Positions 1 to 9,049 of a DNA stretch of 64,000 bases are shown here, in pieces; the first letter of the stretch is position 1; each line of letters starts with the position of its first letter. Source of the stretch: Bacillus velezensis (GTDB lineage: Bacteria; Bacillota; Bacilli; Bacillales; Bacillaceae); the NCBI RefSeq assembly GCF_001461825.1, contig NZ_LLZC01000020.1:546208-610207 (forward strand), read 5' to 3'. Under the pieces are notes generated by a model. That model was not told the DNA's origin and did not search any database. It saw only the letters and a list, made by a program, of their open reading frames with translations. A program made the position numbers and the translations under genes.

Positions 1-206
1 GATAAACCGCCCGTGTGCGGGTAGTCCCAAAACGTGGCAATCAAAATGGATAACTTCTGTTTTTTTCCGTATAATCGCGGAATATGATGTGCATGTTTCA
101 TCTGAGTCTTTACTGCCGTCTTTTTTTGCGGGTGCGCTTTGACCCCGTAATAGCGGTCAAGCGTCTGAATCATATACGGATACGGGACGGAAAATGTCTT
201 GATCAT
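1..206 (-). CDS. Putative glycosyltransferase, N-terminal part (cut by window edge)
   Basis: An open frame starts with ATG at 206 and runs off the left edge without a stop, giving 68 residues. Residues about 50-68 read LSILIATFWDYPHTGGL, which resembles the first beta strand and glycine turn of a GT-B glycosyltransferase Rossmann fold; this is inference from a short stretch. The start codon overlaps the stop of the upstream PIG-L gene in an ATGA arrangement, so the two are probably translationally coupled. A sugar-transferring enzyme next to a sugar deacetylase would fit spore-surface or envelope glycan synthesis, but the substrate cannot be told. Confidence 0.55.
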   Translation of the reverse strand, partial: MIKTFSVPYPYMIQTLDRYYGVKAHPQKKTAVKTQMKHAHHIPRLYGKKQKLSILIATFWDYPHTGGL

Positions 207-859
207 TTCCAGATCCTCCGCACGACTTCAAAAGCTTCAGCGTATTCCACACCCGCCGTCATCCCTCTGACTCTTCCTAAATGTGTAACGCCTTCATATG
301 AACGGGGATGAGGGTAATCCCTCATTTCTACGTCATAGTGGTGAAGCGCCGCGAGTTTGGCATCCATTGTGTCTGTGATGTTAACGAAGTAATTAGGCTT
401 GAAGAGTTTATCAGCCGTATTCCTCTCCCACTCGCTTGAAGATAGCGTTTCGAACGTAAGCAGTTCGATAGGCTTTTGATTCGGAAGCGGTCTGGCGGCT
501 GTTAAAACTGCTTGGAATGTTCTCTGGTGGTCCATATTGACATCGCCGTAATGATGTGTAAAGATTTTTTCAGGCTGATAGACGCGAATGAGCTGCTCTA
601 ATTCTTTGACAAGCTTATGAAGAGGGATACATTCCAGCTCTAAATTCGTATGCTCCAAAAAGATGACTTTCTCAATTCCAAGCTCTTGATTCGCGCGTTC
701 GCCTAATTGTTTAATATGATGAGCTTCTTCTTTTCTTCCTAATGCCGTAATAATGGAAATCACTTTATATCCTTCATTGATCAGCCGTTTTATGGTGCCC
801 GCTGATCCCAATAGTTCATCATCGGGATGAGCGCCGATAACCATAATATATTCTCCCAT
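203..859 (-). CDS. PIG-L family deacetylase
   Basis: A LmbE/PIG-L type zinc-dependent N-deacetylase of about 218 residues. The metal-binding motif GAHPDDE lies about ten residues from the proposed start, and a second motif, HHYGDVNMDHQRT, is in the middle; both are diagnostic of the family, which removes acetyl groups from N-acetylglucosamine-type sugars. The frame is open to 898, but ATG at 859 with a GGTGGAG ribosome site ten bases upstream is preferred. It is not close to the bacillithiol enzyme BshB2 as I recall that sequence, so no symbol is given. Its stop overlaps the next gene (ATGA), linking it to the putative glycosyltransferase. Confidence 0.85.
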   Translation of the reverse strand: MGEYIMVIGAHPDDELLGSAGTIKRLINEGYKVISIITALGRKEEAHHIKQLGERANQELGIEKVIFLEHTNLELECIPLHKLVKELEQLIRVYQPEKIFTHHYGDVNMDHQRTFQAVLTAARPLPNQKPIELLTFETLSSSEWERNTADKLFKPNYFVNITDTMDAKLAALHHYDVEMRDYPHPRSYEGVTHLGRVRGMTAGVEYAEAFEVVRRIWK

Positions 860-946
860 TTTTTCCACACTCCACCAAACAAATGTTACAAATATCATAT
901 GACGACCCCAAAAAAAGGAAACTTACATATGCGGATTTTCAGAAAC

Positions 947-1510
947 TTACAATTCCCTTCGCCATTCCCGGTAGCGTGACGGATTTAATTTTTTTATGGT
1001 GTTCAAAAACTCATCCGCCAAGCCGTATTTGTCCAGTCCTTTTAATAGTTTTACGGGAACTCGGGTAACGGTCGAAAAGGCTCTTTTATGGTCGATCACT
1101 TTAAGTTCACCTTGTTCGTTGATCAGAATATGCCTGATTTCGGCATCCCATCTGGCAAAACCGATATCTTTTAATTCATCCAGCATGTTTAAAATATCAG
1201 CTGTCAGTTTGACGGACAGGGATTTTTCTTTTTTGATATGGCGCGCAAGGGAGGTGCCTTTGACGTATTCCATCACAATATAATGATCTCCGTATTCATA
1301 CAGTTTCGGGATCACCGGTGAACCATATCCGAGCTGTAAAGCTTCCAATTCCTTCTTACATGTCTCTTTTTTAAAAAAATATTTTACGCATTTGTTGTGT
1401 GTTAAGCGATAGACCTCCCCATCTTTTCCGTCTCCGATCAGCGGATATTGATTCAGCGCTTTTTTATTCTCCGGATAATTAAAATATGTTTCAGAAAAAA
1501 ATCGTTTCAT
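947..1510 (-). CDS. Small protein kinase-like protein (YrzF-like)
   Basis: About 188 residues with the remains of a eukaryotic-like/RIO-type kinase fold: a glycine-rich loop (IGDGKDGEVYRL), a lysine region (VKYFFKK), a hinge (YIVMEYVKG), a catalytic-loop equivalent (FARWDAEIRHILI) and a metal-binding Asp (KVIDHKRAF). The HRD motif is not canonical, as in bacterial spore-associated kinases of the CotS/YrzF kind. ATG at 1510 follows GAAGGA with eight bases spacing and is preferred over the longer frame to 1549. Substrate unknown. It lies upstream of the PIG-L gene in the same direction with an 87-base gap. Confidence 0.7.
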   Translation of the reverse strand: MKRFFSETYFNYPENKKALNQYPLIGDGKDGEVYRLTHNKCVKYFFKKETCKKELEALQLGYGSPVIPKLYEYGDHYIVMEYVKGTSLARHIKKEKSLSVKLTADILNMLDELKDIGFARWDAEIRHILINEQGELKVIDHKRAFSTVTRVPVKLLKGLDKYGLADEFLNTIKKLNPSRYREWRREL

Positions 1511-1611
1511 ACCGACACATCCTTCGTCATGATGTAATATAATATTCAATCCGTAACGATCGGAAATGAAACAATCTCATCATTTTCTTGCGCTGCGACG
1601 TCTGCTGACAT

Positions 1612-1641
1612 GAAAAAAACCCGCCGGATCGGCGGGTTTTT
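1612..1641 (-). terminator. Rho-independent terminator of the yybS-gdpP-rplI unit
   Basis: A G+C-rich hairpin (CCGCCG / CGGCGG, three-base loop) ten bases after the rplI stop, followed by a run of U on the minus transcript. Confidence 0.9.
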
Positions 1642-1650
1642 CATTGTGTA

Positions 1651-2100
1651 TTACGCTTCTTCTTTTACGTGAACCTTCAGCACAGCCTGAACTTCAGGGT
1701 GCAGCTTTACGGGAACGTTTGTATATCCCAGTGTGCGGATACCGTCTTGGAGCTCCAGTTTCCGTTTATCCACTTTAATCTTATGCGTTTTTTGCAGCGC
1801 TTCTGCAATCTGTTTGCTTGTGACAGATCCGAATAGACGGCCGCCTTCACCGGATTTGGCACTCAGCTCAACAGTCAGCTGTTCAAGCGTTTCTTTCAAA
1901 TCTTTCGCTCTTTCAAGCTCGGCAATCGCTTCTTTTTTCTCTTTTTCTTTCTGTCCTTTCAATGCGCTGATGTTTGTCGCATTTGCTTCGACAGCGAGGC
2001 CTTTTTTAATGAGAAAGTTATGTGCATAACCGTCTGCTACGTTTTTCATTTCGCCTTTTTTTCCTTTACCTTTTACATCTTGTAAGAAAATAACCTTCAT
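1651..2100 (-). CDS. rplI: 50S ribosomal protein L9
   Basis: The 149-residue protein begins [17 protein letters not shown], the conserved N-terminal RNA-binding domain of bL9. A long charged helix (about 40-75) joins it to the C-terminal domain. L9 binds 23S rRNA at the base of the L1 stalk and limits frameshifting. Length matches the B. subtilis protein. Its ATG overlaps the gdpP stop by four bases (ATGA), so L9 is coupled to the c-di-AMP phosphodiesterase, as in B. subtilis, and the unit ends at the hairpin just downstream. Confidence 0.98.
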   Translation of the reverse strand: MKVIFLQDVKGKGKKGEMKNVADGYAHNFLIKKGLAVEANATNISALKGQKEKEKKEAIAELERAKDLKETLEQLTVELSAKSGEGGRLFGSVTSKQIAEALQKTHKIKVDKRKLELQDGIRTLGYTNVPVKLHPEVQAVLKVHVKEEA

Positions 2101-4076
2101 CTCTGAACGCCTCCCTCAAAATATTCATCAATGGCTTCCTTCAGCCGGACGAGCGCTTCTGAGACAGAAATGCCCGATAACTGGGTTGCCGCATTGGTTA
2201 AATGCCCTCCGCCATCCAGCGCCTCCATAATAATCTGCACATTGACCTCGCCCAGCGATCTCGCACTGATGCACACCGTATGCTCATCCCGTCTGGCTAC
2301 CGCAAATGAAGCTTCCACTTCACTCATTGATAAGAGGGAATCAGCCGCCTGCGCAATCAGCACCTGGTCAAAGTACTCCTCTTCGTTCTCAGGAAGAGAA
2401 GCAATCGCGATATGTTCTTTATAAAGAGACGTATGCTGGATCAGTTTCGCCCGCTTGATATAAGAACCGACGGATTCTTTGAGAACTTTCTGCACCAGAA
2501 CCGTATCTGCGCCTTTCGCTCTCAAATAAGAAGCGGCGTCGAACGTCCGCGAGCCCGTGCGAAGGGAAAAGCTCTTCGTATCCACTATTATACCAGCTAA
2601 CAGGGCCGTCGCTTCAATCATATTGATTTTGAGCCGCTTCGGCTGGTATTCAAGCAGCTCTGTCACGAGTTCTGCGGTGGATGAAGCGTATGGCTCCATA
2701 TAAACGAGCAGCGGGTCTTTAATAAATTCCTCGCCTCTGCGGTGGTGGTCAATCACAACGATGTGCTCGATTTTGTTCACGAGGCGCTCTTCCATCACAA
2801 GGGACGGTTTATGTGTATCAACGACGACAAGTAGCGTGTCATCATTTGAAATTTCCATCGCCTCTTCCGGCGTGATGAACCGCGACCACAGCTCTTCATA
2901 TTTTTTAATTTCTTCAATCAGGCGCTGAACGCTTGATCCGATCTGGTTCGGATCAATGACGATGTAGCCTTCTTTGCCGTTGGCCTGCGCCACCTTCAAT
3001 ATTCCGATTGCGGCTCCGACCGCGTCCATATCAGGAAATTTGTGCCCCATGATAATGACATTGCTGCTTTCTGAGACAATCTCCTTGAGCGCGTGAGAAA
3101 TCACCCGGGCGCGCACCCTTGTGCGCTTCTCCATCGGATTTGTTTTGCCGCCGTAAAATTTCACCTTGCCGTTCGGCATTTTGATCGCCACTTGGTCGCC
3201 TCCGCGGCCGAGAGCCAAATCGAGGCTGGACTGCGCCAGATCTCCAAGCTCCTTCAAGGAAGAAACCGATGCGCCGATCCCGATGCTGAGGGTCAAAGAT
3301 ACAGTGTGAACGGATGTTTTTTCTCGAATTTCATCCAAAATCGAAAATTTCGCGTTTTCAAGCTCCGTTAAAATGTGTTCATTTAACACCGCGATAAACC
3401 GCTCCGAAGACGTCCGTTTCAGGAAAATGCCGTACTCCTGCGCCCACGCATTTAATAATGAGGTGACCTGGCTGTTCATCGTGCTTCTCGTTTGGTCGTC
3501 CAGCCCCTGTGTGACGTCATCATAGTTATCTAAGAAGATATATGCCAGCACGGTTCTCTCATTTTCGTACTGCTTTTCAATCTGAATCTGTTCTGTCACA
3601 TCAAAGAAATAAAGCAGGCGCTCATCTCTTTTAATCACTACTTTAAACTTCCGCTCATTCAAGGTGATCGTTTCCGAATCGACCTCCTGCTTGATCAGCG
3701 GCACGACGGCCTCGCATGTGTCATACAGCGAGCGTCCGACGAGCGTGCTTTCATTAAAACAGGAAGACAAAAACGGATTCGCCCACTCAATGTAATATTG
3801 ATCATTAAACAGCATAATCCCGATAGGCATTTCCATTAATGCCTCTTCGCCTACTTTTTTCAATCTATACGATAACGTGGAGATATAATCGTCAATTTCT
3901 TTTCTGATCAGAGAATCCGCACGCTTAATGAAAAACAAGATCACGGCGAGCAGCACAACGCCGATGGCTCCTATCAGCCAGTTAAAGTAAATGCTGATGA
4001 GGATTATGATGATTGACAATGCAATCAATGCATAGATGGGATACCGAAACAACGGTTTTTCATAAAAACTAGGCAT
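2097..4076 (-). CDS. gdpP: Cyclic-di-AMP phosphodiesterase GdpP
   Basis: A membrane-bound enzyme that hydrolyses c-di-AMP to pApA and so sets potassium and cell-wall homeostasis. Counting from ATG 4076 (659 residues): two membrane helices (about 12-50), a PAS domain (about 80-165, the haem-binding type), a degenerate GGDEF domain (about 173-305), then the DHH/DHHA1 phosphodiesterase with GHKFPDMD (344-351), the motif Asp at 420, DHH (443-445) and a GGGH element near the C-terminus. All expected metal ligands are present. TTG at 4085 is also in frame but sits against the GGGGAG ribosome site, so ATG is preferred. Overlaps rplI; formerly yybT. Confidence 0.97.
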   Translation of the reverse strand: MPSFYEKPLFRYPIYALIALSIIIILISIYFNWLIGAIGVVLLAVILFFIKRADSLIRKEIDDYISTLSYRLKKVGEEALMEMPIGIMLFNDQYYIEWANPFLSSCFNESTLVGRSLYDTCEAVVPLIKQEVDSETITLNERKFKVVIKRDERLLYFFDVTEQIQIEKQYENERTVLAYIFLDNYDDVTQGLDDQTRSTMNSQVTSLLNAWAQEYGIFLKRTSSERFIAVLNEHILTELENAKFSILDEIREKTSVHTVSLTLSIGIGASVSSLKELGDLAQSSLDLALGRGGDQVAIKMPNGKVKFYGGKTNPMEKRTRVRARVISHALKEIVSESSNVIIMGHKFPDMDAVGAAIGILKVAQANGKEGYIVIDPNQIGSSVQRLIEEIKKYEELWSRFITPEEAMEISNDDTLLVVVDTHKPSLVMEERLVNKIEHIVVIDHHRRGEEFIKDPLLVYMEPYASSTAELVTELLEYQPKRLKINMIEATALLAGIIVDTKSFSLRTGSRTFDAASYLRAKGADTVLVQKVLKESVGSYIKRAKLIQHTSLYKEHIAIASLPENEEEYFDQVLIAQAADSLLSMSEVEASFAVARRDEHTVCISARSLGEVNVQIIMEALDGGGHLTNAATQLSGISVSEALVRLKEAIDEYFEGGVQR

Positions 4077-4106
4077 TTCTATCAACTCCCCACCTGTAAG
4101 TCACAC

Positions 4107-5042
4107 TCAATTTCGCGTCACCTTATTTCTTATGTTAAAGCCTATGTCAATGATGCCTAAGAGGAGATACACGGACAAGATGAGCGGAAAAAGCACCCCC
4201 AGCACAATTGCTAATACAGGAACGGCTTTCGGCATCTCCATTTCGCGGCAATAGAAAAAAATAAACGCTAATCCTTGAATACAAATCAGCAAGCTGAGAA
4301 TAAATCCCCCATTCAATGAAACCGAATACAGCATATGCCCTTTTTCTAAAGGCAGAAACCCTAATATCGTCACAATAAAATACAGAATGACAACGCTTTG
4401 CGGGAGTTTGAGCTCTCTAAAAGGCTTCATCTTCGGAAGATCAGGGGAAAATCGCCGTAAAAGCGGCCTTGCCATCGCATAACTGAGGAAAGAAAAAACG
4501 ATGCCGGTCAATACGAGCACTGTCGGAAAAAGATATTGAACCGTGCTCAGCTGACTTTCCATCAGCTTGATCTGCTTCCCGAACTGGTCTCCATAACCGA
4601 GTTGCTTTGACATGGTTTCTGCTAAAGACAGCGACTCCCGAAGCTGGGACATGGTGGTATCAACCACATTCATGTTAAGGAACACGATGCTGACCACAAA
4701 AAAAACGACGCCGCACAGCACATACGCCATAGCGCCGGCAGCAACCGCATAGCCGGGCTGTTTCTTTTTAAAATAATATCCCATGGCGATTCCCGTATAG
4801 GCTGCCGTAAAAGCGCCTGTAAGCCCGGTAAACGAACCTACAATAAAGCTGACAGGAAGGCTGGCAAGCCCCATCCATACCCCGGGCTTCAGACCGTGCC
4901 GAATGGTGTAAAGAATGATCGGCAGCGGCAAAGCAAAGAGAAGAATTGCCCCCAGTAAAGGGAGGTACACGACCAAAAGGGAAATGATTGCAAAAATACT
5001 GATCAAAATGGCGCCTTCTAATAGAGCCCTTGTATTTTTCAC
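4107..5042 (-). CDS. yybS: Membrane protein YybS (DUF2232 family)
   Basis: About 311 residues, almost entirely hydrophobic, with about seven to eight predicted membrane segments and a short cytoplasmic loop (about 140-165, the stretch with QLRESLSL and KQLGYGDQF). It matches the position and length of B. subtilis YybS, a DUF2232 protein related to the S-components of energy-coupling transporters; the substrate is not known. The start is GTG at 5042 after GAGGTGAG. It lies 30 bases upstream of gdpP and is probably cotranscribed with gdpP and rplI. Confidence 0.92.
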   Translation of the reverse strand: MKNTRALLEGAILISIFAIISLLVVYLPLLGAILLFALPLPIILYTIRHGLKPGVWMGLASLPVSFIVGSFTGLTGAFTAAYTGIAMGYYFKKKQPGYAVAAGAMAYVLCGVVFFVVSIVFLNMNVVDTTMSQLRESLSLAETMSKQLGYGDQFGKQIKLMESQLSTVQYLFPTVLVLTGIVFSFLSYAMARPLLRRFSPDLPKMKPFRELKLPQSVVILYFIVTILGFLPLEKGHMLYSVSLNGGFILSLLICIQGLAFIFFYCREMEMPKAVPVLAIVLGVLFPLILSVYLLLGIIDIGFNIRNKVTRN

Positions 5043-5079
5043 TTACTCACCTCAAACCTTGTATCATTCGAACATACGA

Positions 5080-5113
5080 ATAGAAAAGAGCAGCTTAGAC
5101 GACTGCTCTTTTG
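5080..5113. terminator. Hairpin between yybS and the upstream small gene
   Basis: An inverted repeat with arms AAAAGAGCAG / CTGCTCTTTT. It could end transcription of the small gene at 5286-5438 before yybS. U-runs are short on both strands. Confidence 0.6.
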
Positions 5114-5224
5114 ACGCCGCAATGTCTCTTTCAAGACCTGAATTTTCCATAAACTCTCCAAAATACACGTATATATTTTAACATAAGTCGAAATCGCAAG
5201 TAAAATGAGCGCGGACAGCCGCAA

Positions 5225-5240
5225 TGTTCCATGTGAAACA
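5225..5240. promoter_or_regulatory. parS-like site (Spo0J/ParB binding)
   Basis: TGTTCCATGTGAAACA differs from the Bacillus parS consensus TGTTNCACGTGAAACA only at one central base (T for C). It lies in a non-coding stretch, on the origin-proximal left arm, where Bacillus parS sites cluster. Confidence 0.7.
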
Positions 5241-5285
5241 TGAAAACAGACAAACGGACATCCCAGTGAAAGAATGCCCGTTGTA

Positions 5286-5438
5286 TCAGTGATCCTGATC
5301 ATCCATGAAACCAGAAGTATCTCTGTTTTTCTTTTTGGTTTTTCGTACATATAACAAGACGATAACGATAAGTAAGAGAGTGGTCGCCTGCAAAACCCCG
5401 CTGCTGAAAAGGAAGAAGTTCTTTATCATGTCCCACAT
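5286..5438 (-). CDS. Small single-pass membrane protein (50 aa), unrecognised
   Basis: A 50-codon frame beginning MWDMIKNFFLFSSGVL with a GAGGTG ribosome site eight bases before the ATG at 5438. Residues about 7-31 form one membrane helix, followed by a positively charged stretch (VRKTKKKNR) and an acidic C-terminus (MDDQDH). This topology and the good ribosome site argue that it is a real gene. It lies between yybS and the divergent cotF. No function can be assigned; a role in sporulation would be a guess based only on cotF being next door. Confidence 0.65.
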   Translation of the reverse strand: MWDMIKNFFLFSSGVLQATTLLLIVIVLLYVRKTKKKNRDTSGFMDDQDH

Positions 5439-5571
5439 ATAGTTTCACCTCTATTTCGTATTTCCTTTACATTGAGTTTCCCTTTCTGGAAACTTCAAAA
5501 CATCAGGAACAACATCGGGACCGGGGCATATGCTGAAAGTGAAAATGAAGGATAAAGGAGATTCTTACACC

Positions 5572-6057
5572 ATGACTGAGCGGAGAACATTAGCATGGCA
5601 TGAAACGTTAGAACTGCATGAGTTAGTAGCTTTCCAGGCAAACGGACTTGTGAAATTAAAAAGAACAGAGCGGGACGTAAGCGATGCCAGATTAAAACAG
5701 CTTTACAGATTTTCCATCCATTCGCTCGAACAAAATCTGCGTGAACTGCTTCCTTTCTTCCCTGAAGCTCCCGCTTTTCGCGAGGATGAAACAGAAGAGC
5801 GCGCTGATTCTTCCTTTTACAGCGGCGGCCTGCTCATTCTGGCCAAAACGTCTGTCCGCAATTACGCCGGAGCCATTACAGAGACGGCCACACCTCAATT
5901 AAGACATGTTTTCGTCAAGCACTTAAACGCGTCCATCAAGTGGCACCAAATGGTCTTTGAGTATATGGAAGAACGCGGTCAATATCCGGCTTACAACCTG
6001 AGCGAATTGCTGAAGAATGACGTGCGCAACGCCAGAAAGGCCATCGCGATGAAATAA
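5572..6057 (+). CDS. cotF: Spore coat protein F
   Basis: About 161 residues with the CotF-family ferritin-like helical fold: [20 protein letters not shown] at the start, [11 protein letters not shown] in the middle and [21 protein letters not shown] at the end, all close to B. subtilis CotF. In B. subtilis it is made in the mother cell as a precursor that is processed into two coat polypeptides. The frame is open to 5530, but ATG 5572 behind AAAGGAG agrees with the known N-terminus. Convergent with yybR, with which it shares a bidirectional terminator. Confidence 0.95.
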   Translation: MTERRTLAWHETLELHELVAFQANGLVKLKRTERDVSDARLKQLYRFSIHSLEQNLRELLPFFPEAPAFREDETEERADSSFYSGGLLILAKTSVRNYAGAITETATPQLRHVFVKHLNASIKWHQMVFEYMEERGQYPAYNLSELLKNDVRNARKAIAMK

Positions 6058-6060
6058 AAA

Positions 6061-6093
6061 AAAGCAGCAAGGAATTTAATCCTTTGCTGCTTC
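6061..6093. terminator. Bidirectional terminator between cotF and yybR
   Basis: Hairpin arms AAGCAGCAA / TTTGCTGCTT, with T-runs on both strands, serving two convergent genes. Confidence 0.88.
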
Positions 6094-6465
6094 TTATTTT
6101 TGAGCGGACTGATCTTGAGGAGACGTTTTTTCCCGGTATGCCTCGAGAAACTCCCGGTTGGCATCTCCCCATTTCTTCATTTGCAAAACGATCGGTTCCA
6201 GCGACCTGCCGAATTCGGTAAGAGAATACTCCACCTTTGGAGGCACCTGCTGATATACCTCGCGATGCACGATGCCGTCCGCCTCGAGCTCGCGAAGCTG
6301 AAGCGTAAGCATACGCTGCGTAATGCTGGGACAAATGCGCCGAAACTCATTAAACCGCTTTTTTCCGCCGATCATATGATAAAACAAAATACCCTTCCAC
6401 TTTCCGCCGATAACGGAAAGCGTCAGTTCAACCGGACAACCTTCTTTATTCGGATATATGTTCAT
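6094..6465 (-). CDS. yybR: HxlR-family transcriptional regulator YybR
   Basis: A 123-residue winged-helix protein of the HxlR (DUF24) family. It has the CPVELTLSVIGGKWKGILFY segment near residue 10 with the family's conserved N-terminal cysteine, followed by the recognition helix (ITQRMLTLQLRELEADGIV) and the wing (VEYSLTEFGRSL). Members of this family often sense electrophiles or oxidants through that cysteine; the ligand here is not known. It matches B. subtilis YybR in length and place. Divergent from ppaC across about 200 bases. Confidence 0.92.
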   Translation of the reverse strand: MNIYPNKEGCPVELTLSVIGGKWKGILFYHMIGGKKRFNEFRRICPSITQRMLTLQLRELEADGIVHREVYQQVPPKVEYSLTEFGRSLEPIVLQMKKWGDANREFLEAYREKTSPQDQSAQK

Positions 6466-6671
6466 TTTTCATCCTCCATAGTACCTTTTTTGATACTATA
6501 TGCTGATTAGCATCTGACTTACCCAGTATTTTACTCGCAACCCTCCCCAACTCTCAACAAAAATGCTTCTTTTTCACATCAATTTTTAAGGTTTTGAAGA
6601 TTACACCCTCCTCAAGACGTGTTAAACTATAAAAAGATTGTTTACACTACAAAAAAGGACAAGGAGTTATT

Positions 6672-7601
6672 ATGGAAAAAATTCTTATTTTCGGACATCA
6701 AAACCCAGACACAGATACCATTTGCTCTGCCATTGCCTACGCTGATCTAAAAAATAAACTCGGCTTCAATGCTGAGCCCGTCCGCCTCGGACAAGTCAAC
6801 GGCGAAACACAATACGCGCTTGATTATTTCAAGCAGGAAAGCCCGCGTTTGGTGGAAACAGCCGCAAACGAAGTAAACGGCGTCATCCTTGTTGACCACA
6901 ATGAACGCCAGCAAAGCATCAAGGATATCGAAGACGTTCAGGTTCTTGAAGTTATCGACCACCACCGTATCGCCAACTTCGAAACAGCGGAACCTCTTTA
7001 CTACCGTGCTGAGCCGGTCGGCTGTACGGCTACGATTTTAAACAAAATGTACAAAGAAAATAACGTGAAAATCGAGAAAGAAATTGCGGGCCTCATGCTG
7101 TCAGCAATCATTTCCGACTCTCTGTTATTTAAATCTCCGACTTGCACGGAGCAAGATATCGCAGCGGCAAAAGAGCTTGCTGAAATTGCCGGCGTAGATG
7201 CGGAAGAGTACGGCTTAAACATGCTGAAAGCGGGCGCCGACTTAAGCAAAAAAACGGTGGAAGAACTGATTTCTCTTGATGCGAAAGAGTTCACGCTCGG
7301 CAGCAAAAAAGTCGAAATCGCCCAAGTCAACACAGTTGATATTGAAGATGTGAAAAAGCGGCAGCCGGAATTAGAAGCGGCCCTTTCAAAAGTAATTGCT
7401 GAGAAGAACCTTGACCTGTTCCTTCTCGTGATTACGGATATTCTGGAAAACGATTCCCTTGCGCTTGCCATCGGTGATCAAGCGTCAAAAGTGGAAAAAG
7501 CATTCAACGTGACTTTAGAAAACAACACGGCTCTTTTAAAAGGCGTCGTATCCAGAAAGAAACAAGTCGTTCCTGTTTTAACAGACGCGATTGCAGAATA
7601 A
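6672..7601 (+). CDS. ppaC: Manganese-dependent inorganic pyrophosphatase
   Basis: A family II inorganic pyrophosphatase of 309 residues that hydrolyses pyrophosphate to phosphate in the cytosol. The DHH-superfamily metal ligands are in place: FGHQNPDTD gives H9, D13 and D15, LVDHNE gives D75, and the DHH motif is at 96-98 (VIDHHR). The C-terminal DHHA2 domain binds phosphate through SRKKQ near the end. An AAGGAG ribosome site precedes the ATG, and a strong hairpin follows the stop, so it is monocistronic. Same length and locus as B. subtilis PpaC (YybQ). Confidence 0.97.
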   Translation: MEKILIFGHQNPDTDTICSAIAYADLKNKLGFNAEPVRLGQVNGETQYALDYFKQESPRLVETAANEVNGVILVDHNERQQSIKDIEDVQVLEVIDHHRIANFETAEPLYYRAEPVGCTATILNKMYKENNVKIEKEIAGLMLSAIISDSLLFKSPTCTEQDIAAAKELAEIAGVDAEEYGLNMLKAGADLSKKTVEELISLDAKEFTLGSKKVEIAQVNTVDIEDVKKRQPELEAALSKVIAEKNLDLFLLVITDILENDSLALAIGDQASKVEKAFNVTLENNTALLKGVVSRKKQVVPVLTDAIAE

Positions 7602-7605
7602 CCAA

Positions 7606-7637
7606 AACACCCCGGAAACCCGCCGGGGTGTTTTTTT
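7606..7637 (+). terminator. ppaC terminator
   Basis: Hairpin AACACCCCGG / CCGGGGTGTT followed by seven T. Confidence 0.92.
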
Positions 7638-7663
7638 ATTGCTCATTCATCAGACGGCCGTTT

Positions 7664-7718
7664 CGTAAGCGCTTTCTCCGAAAATCATTTTGACGGGATT
7701 TGATATACAATATATAAT
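7664..7718 (+). promoter_or_regulatory. SigA-type promoter of the DMT transporter, with cre-like box
   Basis: TTGACG (7690-7695), a 17-base spacer and a perfect TATAAT (7713-7718). Just upstream, CGTAAGCGCTTTCT (7664-7677) resembles a CcpA cre site with one deviating end base, so carbon repression or activation is possible but unproven. Confidence 0.7.
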
Positions 7719-7794
7719 ATATCACATGAAAGGCGTTCGTTTTCCTAATTATTGTAAGTCGATATCACAACATCAGAATCGGGGGGGGTCTATC

Positions 7795-8703
7795 CTGGAA
7801 AAACACGCTGCTCATTCTTATTCACGAACAACAGGCATTTGGCTTGTGCTGACAGGAGCTATCTTATGGGGGGTCTCGGGAACGGTTGCCCAGTATCTGT
7901 TCCAGCACCGCCATTTTAATACAGAATGGCTGACTTCGGTGCGCCTTCTGGTGTCAGGGGCGCTTCTGCTCGGCATCGCGTACCGCAAAGAAAAAGGACG
8001 GATATGGGCTGTTTGGAAAGACAAACGGGACAGAATTCCCCTTCTTTTATTCGGGGTTTTCGGAATGTTAGGCGTTCAATACACCTACTTCGCGGCAATT
8101 GAGTACGGCAACGCGGCCGCTGCTACCGTTCTTCAGTATTTAGGGCCAGCGATCATTACATGCTTTTTAGCGATTCGCGCAAAGAGAATTCCTTCAGCAA
8201 AAGAGCTTCTCGCCGTCTTATTGGCGGTTGCCGGCACATTCATTTTGGTCACGCACGGGAATGTCGGAAGCCTGTCCATATCCGGTCTGGCTGTCTTTTG
8301 GGGCATCAGTTCGGCGTTTGCACTGGCGTTTTACACCCTTCAGCCGCATCGTCTGCTGAAGAAATGGGGATCGGCCATTATTGTCGGATGGGGCATGCTG
8401 ATCGGCGGAGCCGCCCTCAGCTTGATCCGCCCGCCCTGGAAATTTGAAGGCGAGTGGTCCTTGCCGGCATATGCCGCGATTGTGTTTATCATCATTTTCG
8501 GGACGCTCATCGCTTTTTATTGCTACTTGGAAAGCCTGAAATATCTGAGTGCCTCTGAAACCAGCCTGCTCGCCTGTGCGGAGCCGCTGTCGGCAGCTTT
8601 TTTAGCTGTTATCTGGCTGCATGTTCCCTTCGGAATATCAGAATGGCTGGGTACTTTGCTGATTTTAGCCACCATCGCTTTATTATCTATCAAGAAAAAA
8701 TAA
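7795..8703 (+). CDS. EamA/DMT-family transporter
   Basis: A ten-helix drug/metabolite transporter with two EamA halves (first starting IWLVLTGAILWGVSGTVAQY, second around GLAVFWGISSAFALAFYTL) and a lysine-rich C-terminus. The frame is open from 7690, but the promoter just upstream would start RNA near 7725, which excludes that start. ATG at 7726 would be nearly leaderless, so CTG at 7795 behind an eight-G tract (302 residues) is proposed; this start is uncertain. Substrate unknown; the family exports amino acids, nucleobases or related metabolites. It lies between ppaC and sacB and has its own terminator. Confidence 0.85.
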   Translation: MEKHAAHSYSRTTGIWLVLTGAILWGVSGTVAQYLFQHRHFNTEWLTSVRLLVSGALLLGIAYRKEKGRIWAVWKDKRDRIPLLLFGVFGMLGVQYTYFAAIEYGNAAAATVLQYLGPAIITCFLAIRAKRIPSAKELLAVLLAVAGTFILVTHGNVGSLSISGLAVFWGISSAFALAFYTLQPHRLLKKWGSAIIVGWGMLIGGAALSLIRPPWKFEGEWSLPAYAAIVFIIIFGTLIAFYCYLESLKYLSASETSLLACAEPLSAAFLAVIWLHVPFGISEWLGTLLILATIALLSIKKK

Positions 8704-8727
8704 CCTCTCTTTTTTAGAGAGGTTTTT
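8702..8727 (+). terminator. Terminator of the DMT transporter gene
   Basis: AACCTCTC / GAGAGGTT hairpin directly after the stop, followed by a T-run. Confidence 0.88.
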
Positions 8728-8820
8728 TCCCAGGCTCAGAGCACACCTTAGTCTCAATTACCCATAAATTAAAAGGTCTTTTTTCATTTTACTATCATCC
8801 AAAAGAGGAAAATAGACCAG

Positions 8821-8849
8821 TTGTCAATAGAATCAGACTCTAATAGAAT
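8821..8849 (+). promoter_or_regulatory. sacB: sacB promoter
   Basis: TTGTCA (8821-8826), 17 bases, then TAGAAT (8844-8849). The surrounding sequence closely follows the known sacB promoter, which is constitutive, with control exerted downstream in the leader. Confidence 0.8.
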
Positions 8850-8872
8850 GATGTCGACAAGTAAATCATGCA

Positions 8873-8965
8873 GGATTGTTACTGATAAAGCAGGCAAGAC
8901 CTAAAATGTGTTAAGGGCAAAGTGTATTCTTTGGCGTCACCCCTTACATATTTTAGGTCTTTTTT
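8873..8965 (+). promoter_or_regulatory. sacB leader: RAT antiterminator overlapping a transcription terminator
   Basis: The segment 8873-8902 matches the ribonucleic antiterminator (RAT) of sacB. It overlaps a long hairpin at 8897-8965 whose arms are GACCTAAAATGTG and its partner ATATTTTAGGTC, ending in a T-run. In B. subtilis, sucrose-activated SacY binds RAT, prevents the terminator and switches sacB on. The same mechanism is inferred here. No sacY-like gene is in this window, so the antiterminator protein must be encoded elsewhere. Confidence 0.9.
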
Positions 8966-9049
8966 CTGTAACAAACCTGCCATCCATGGATGCAGGAGGA
9001 TCGAATCGGCAGATCGCAAAAAAAGGTACATACAAAAGGAGACATGAAC

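Noticed and set aside
5039..5350. A 103-codon frame on the minus strand between yybS and cotF
   Set aside because: It covers a terminator hairpin and a parS-like site and has no ribosome site. The overlapping 50-codon frame at 5286-5438 is the better gene.
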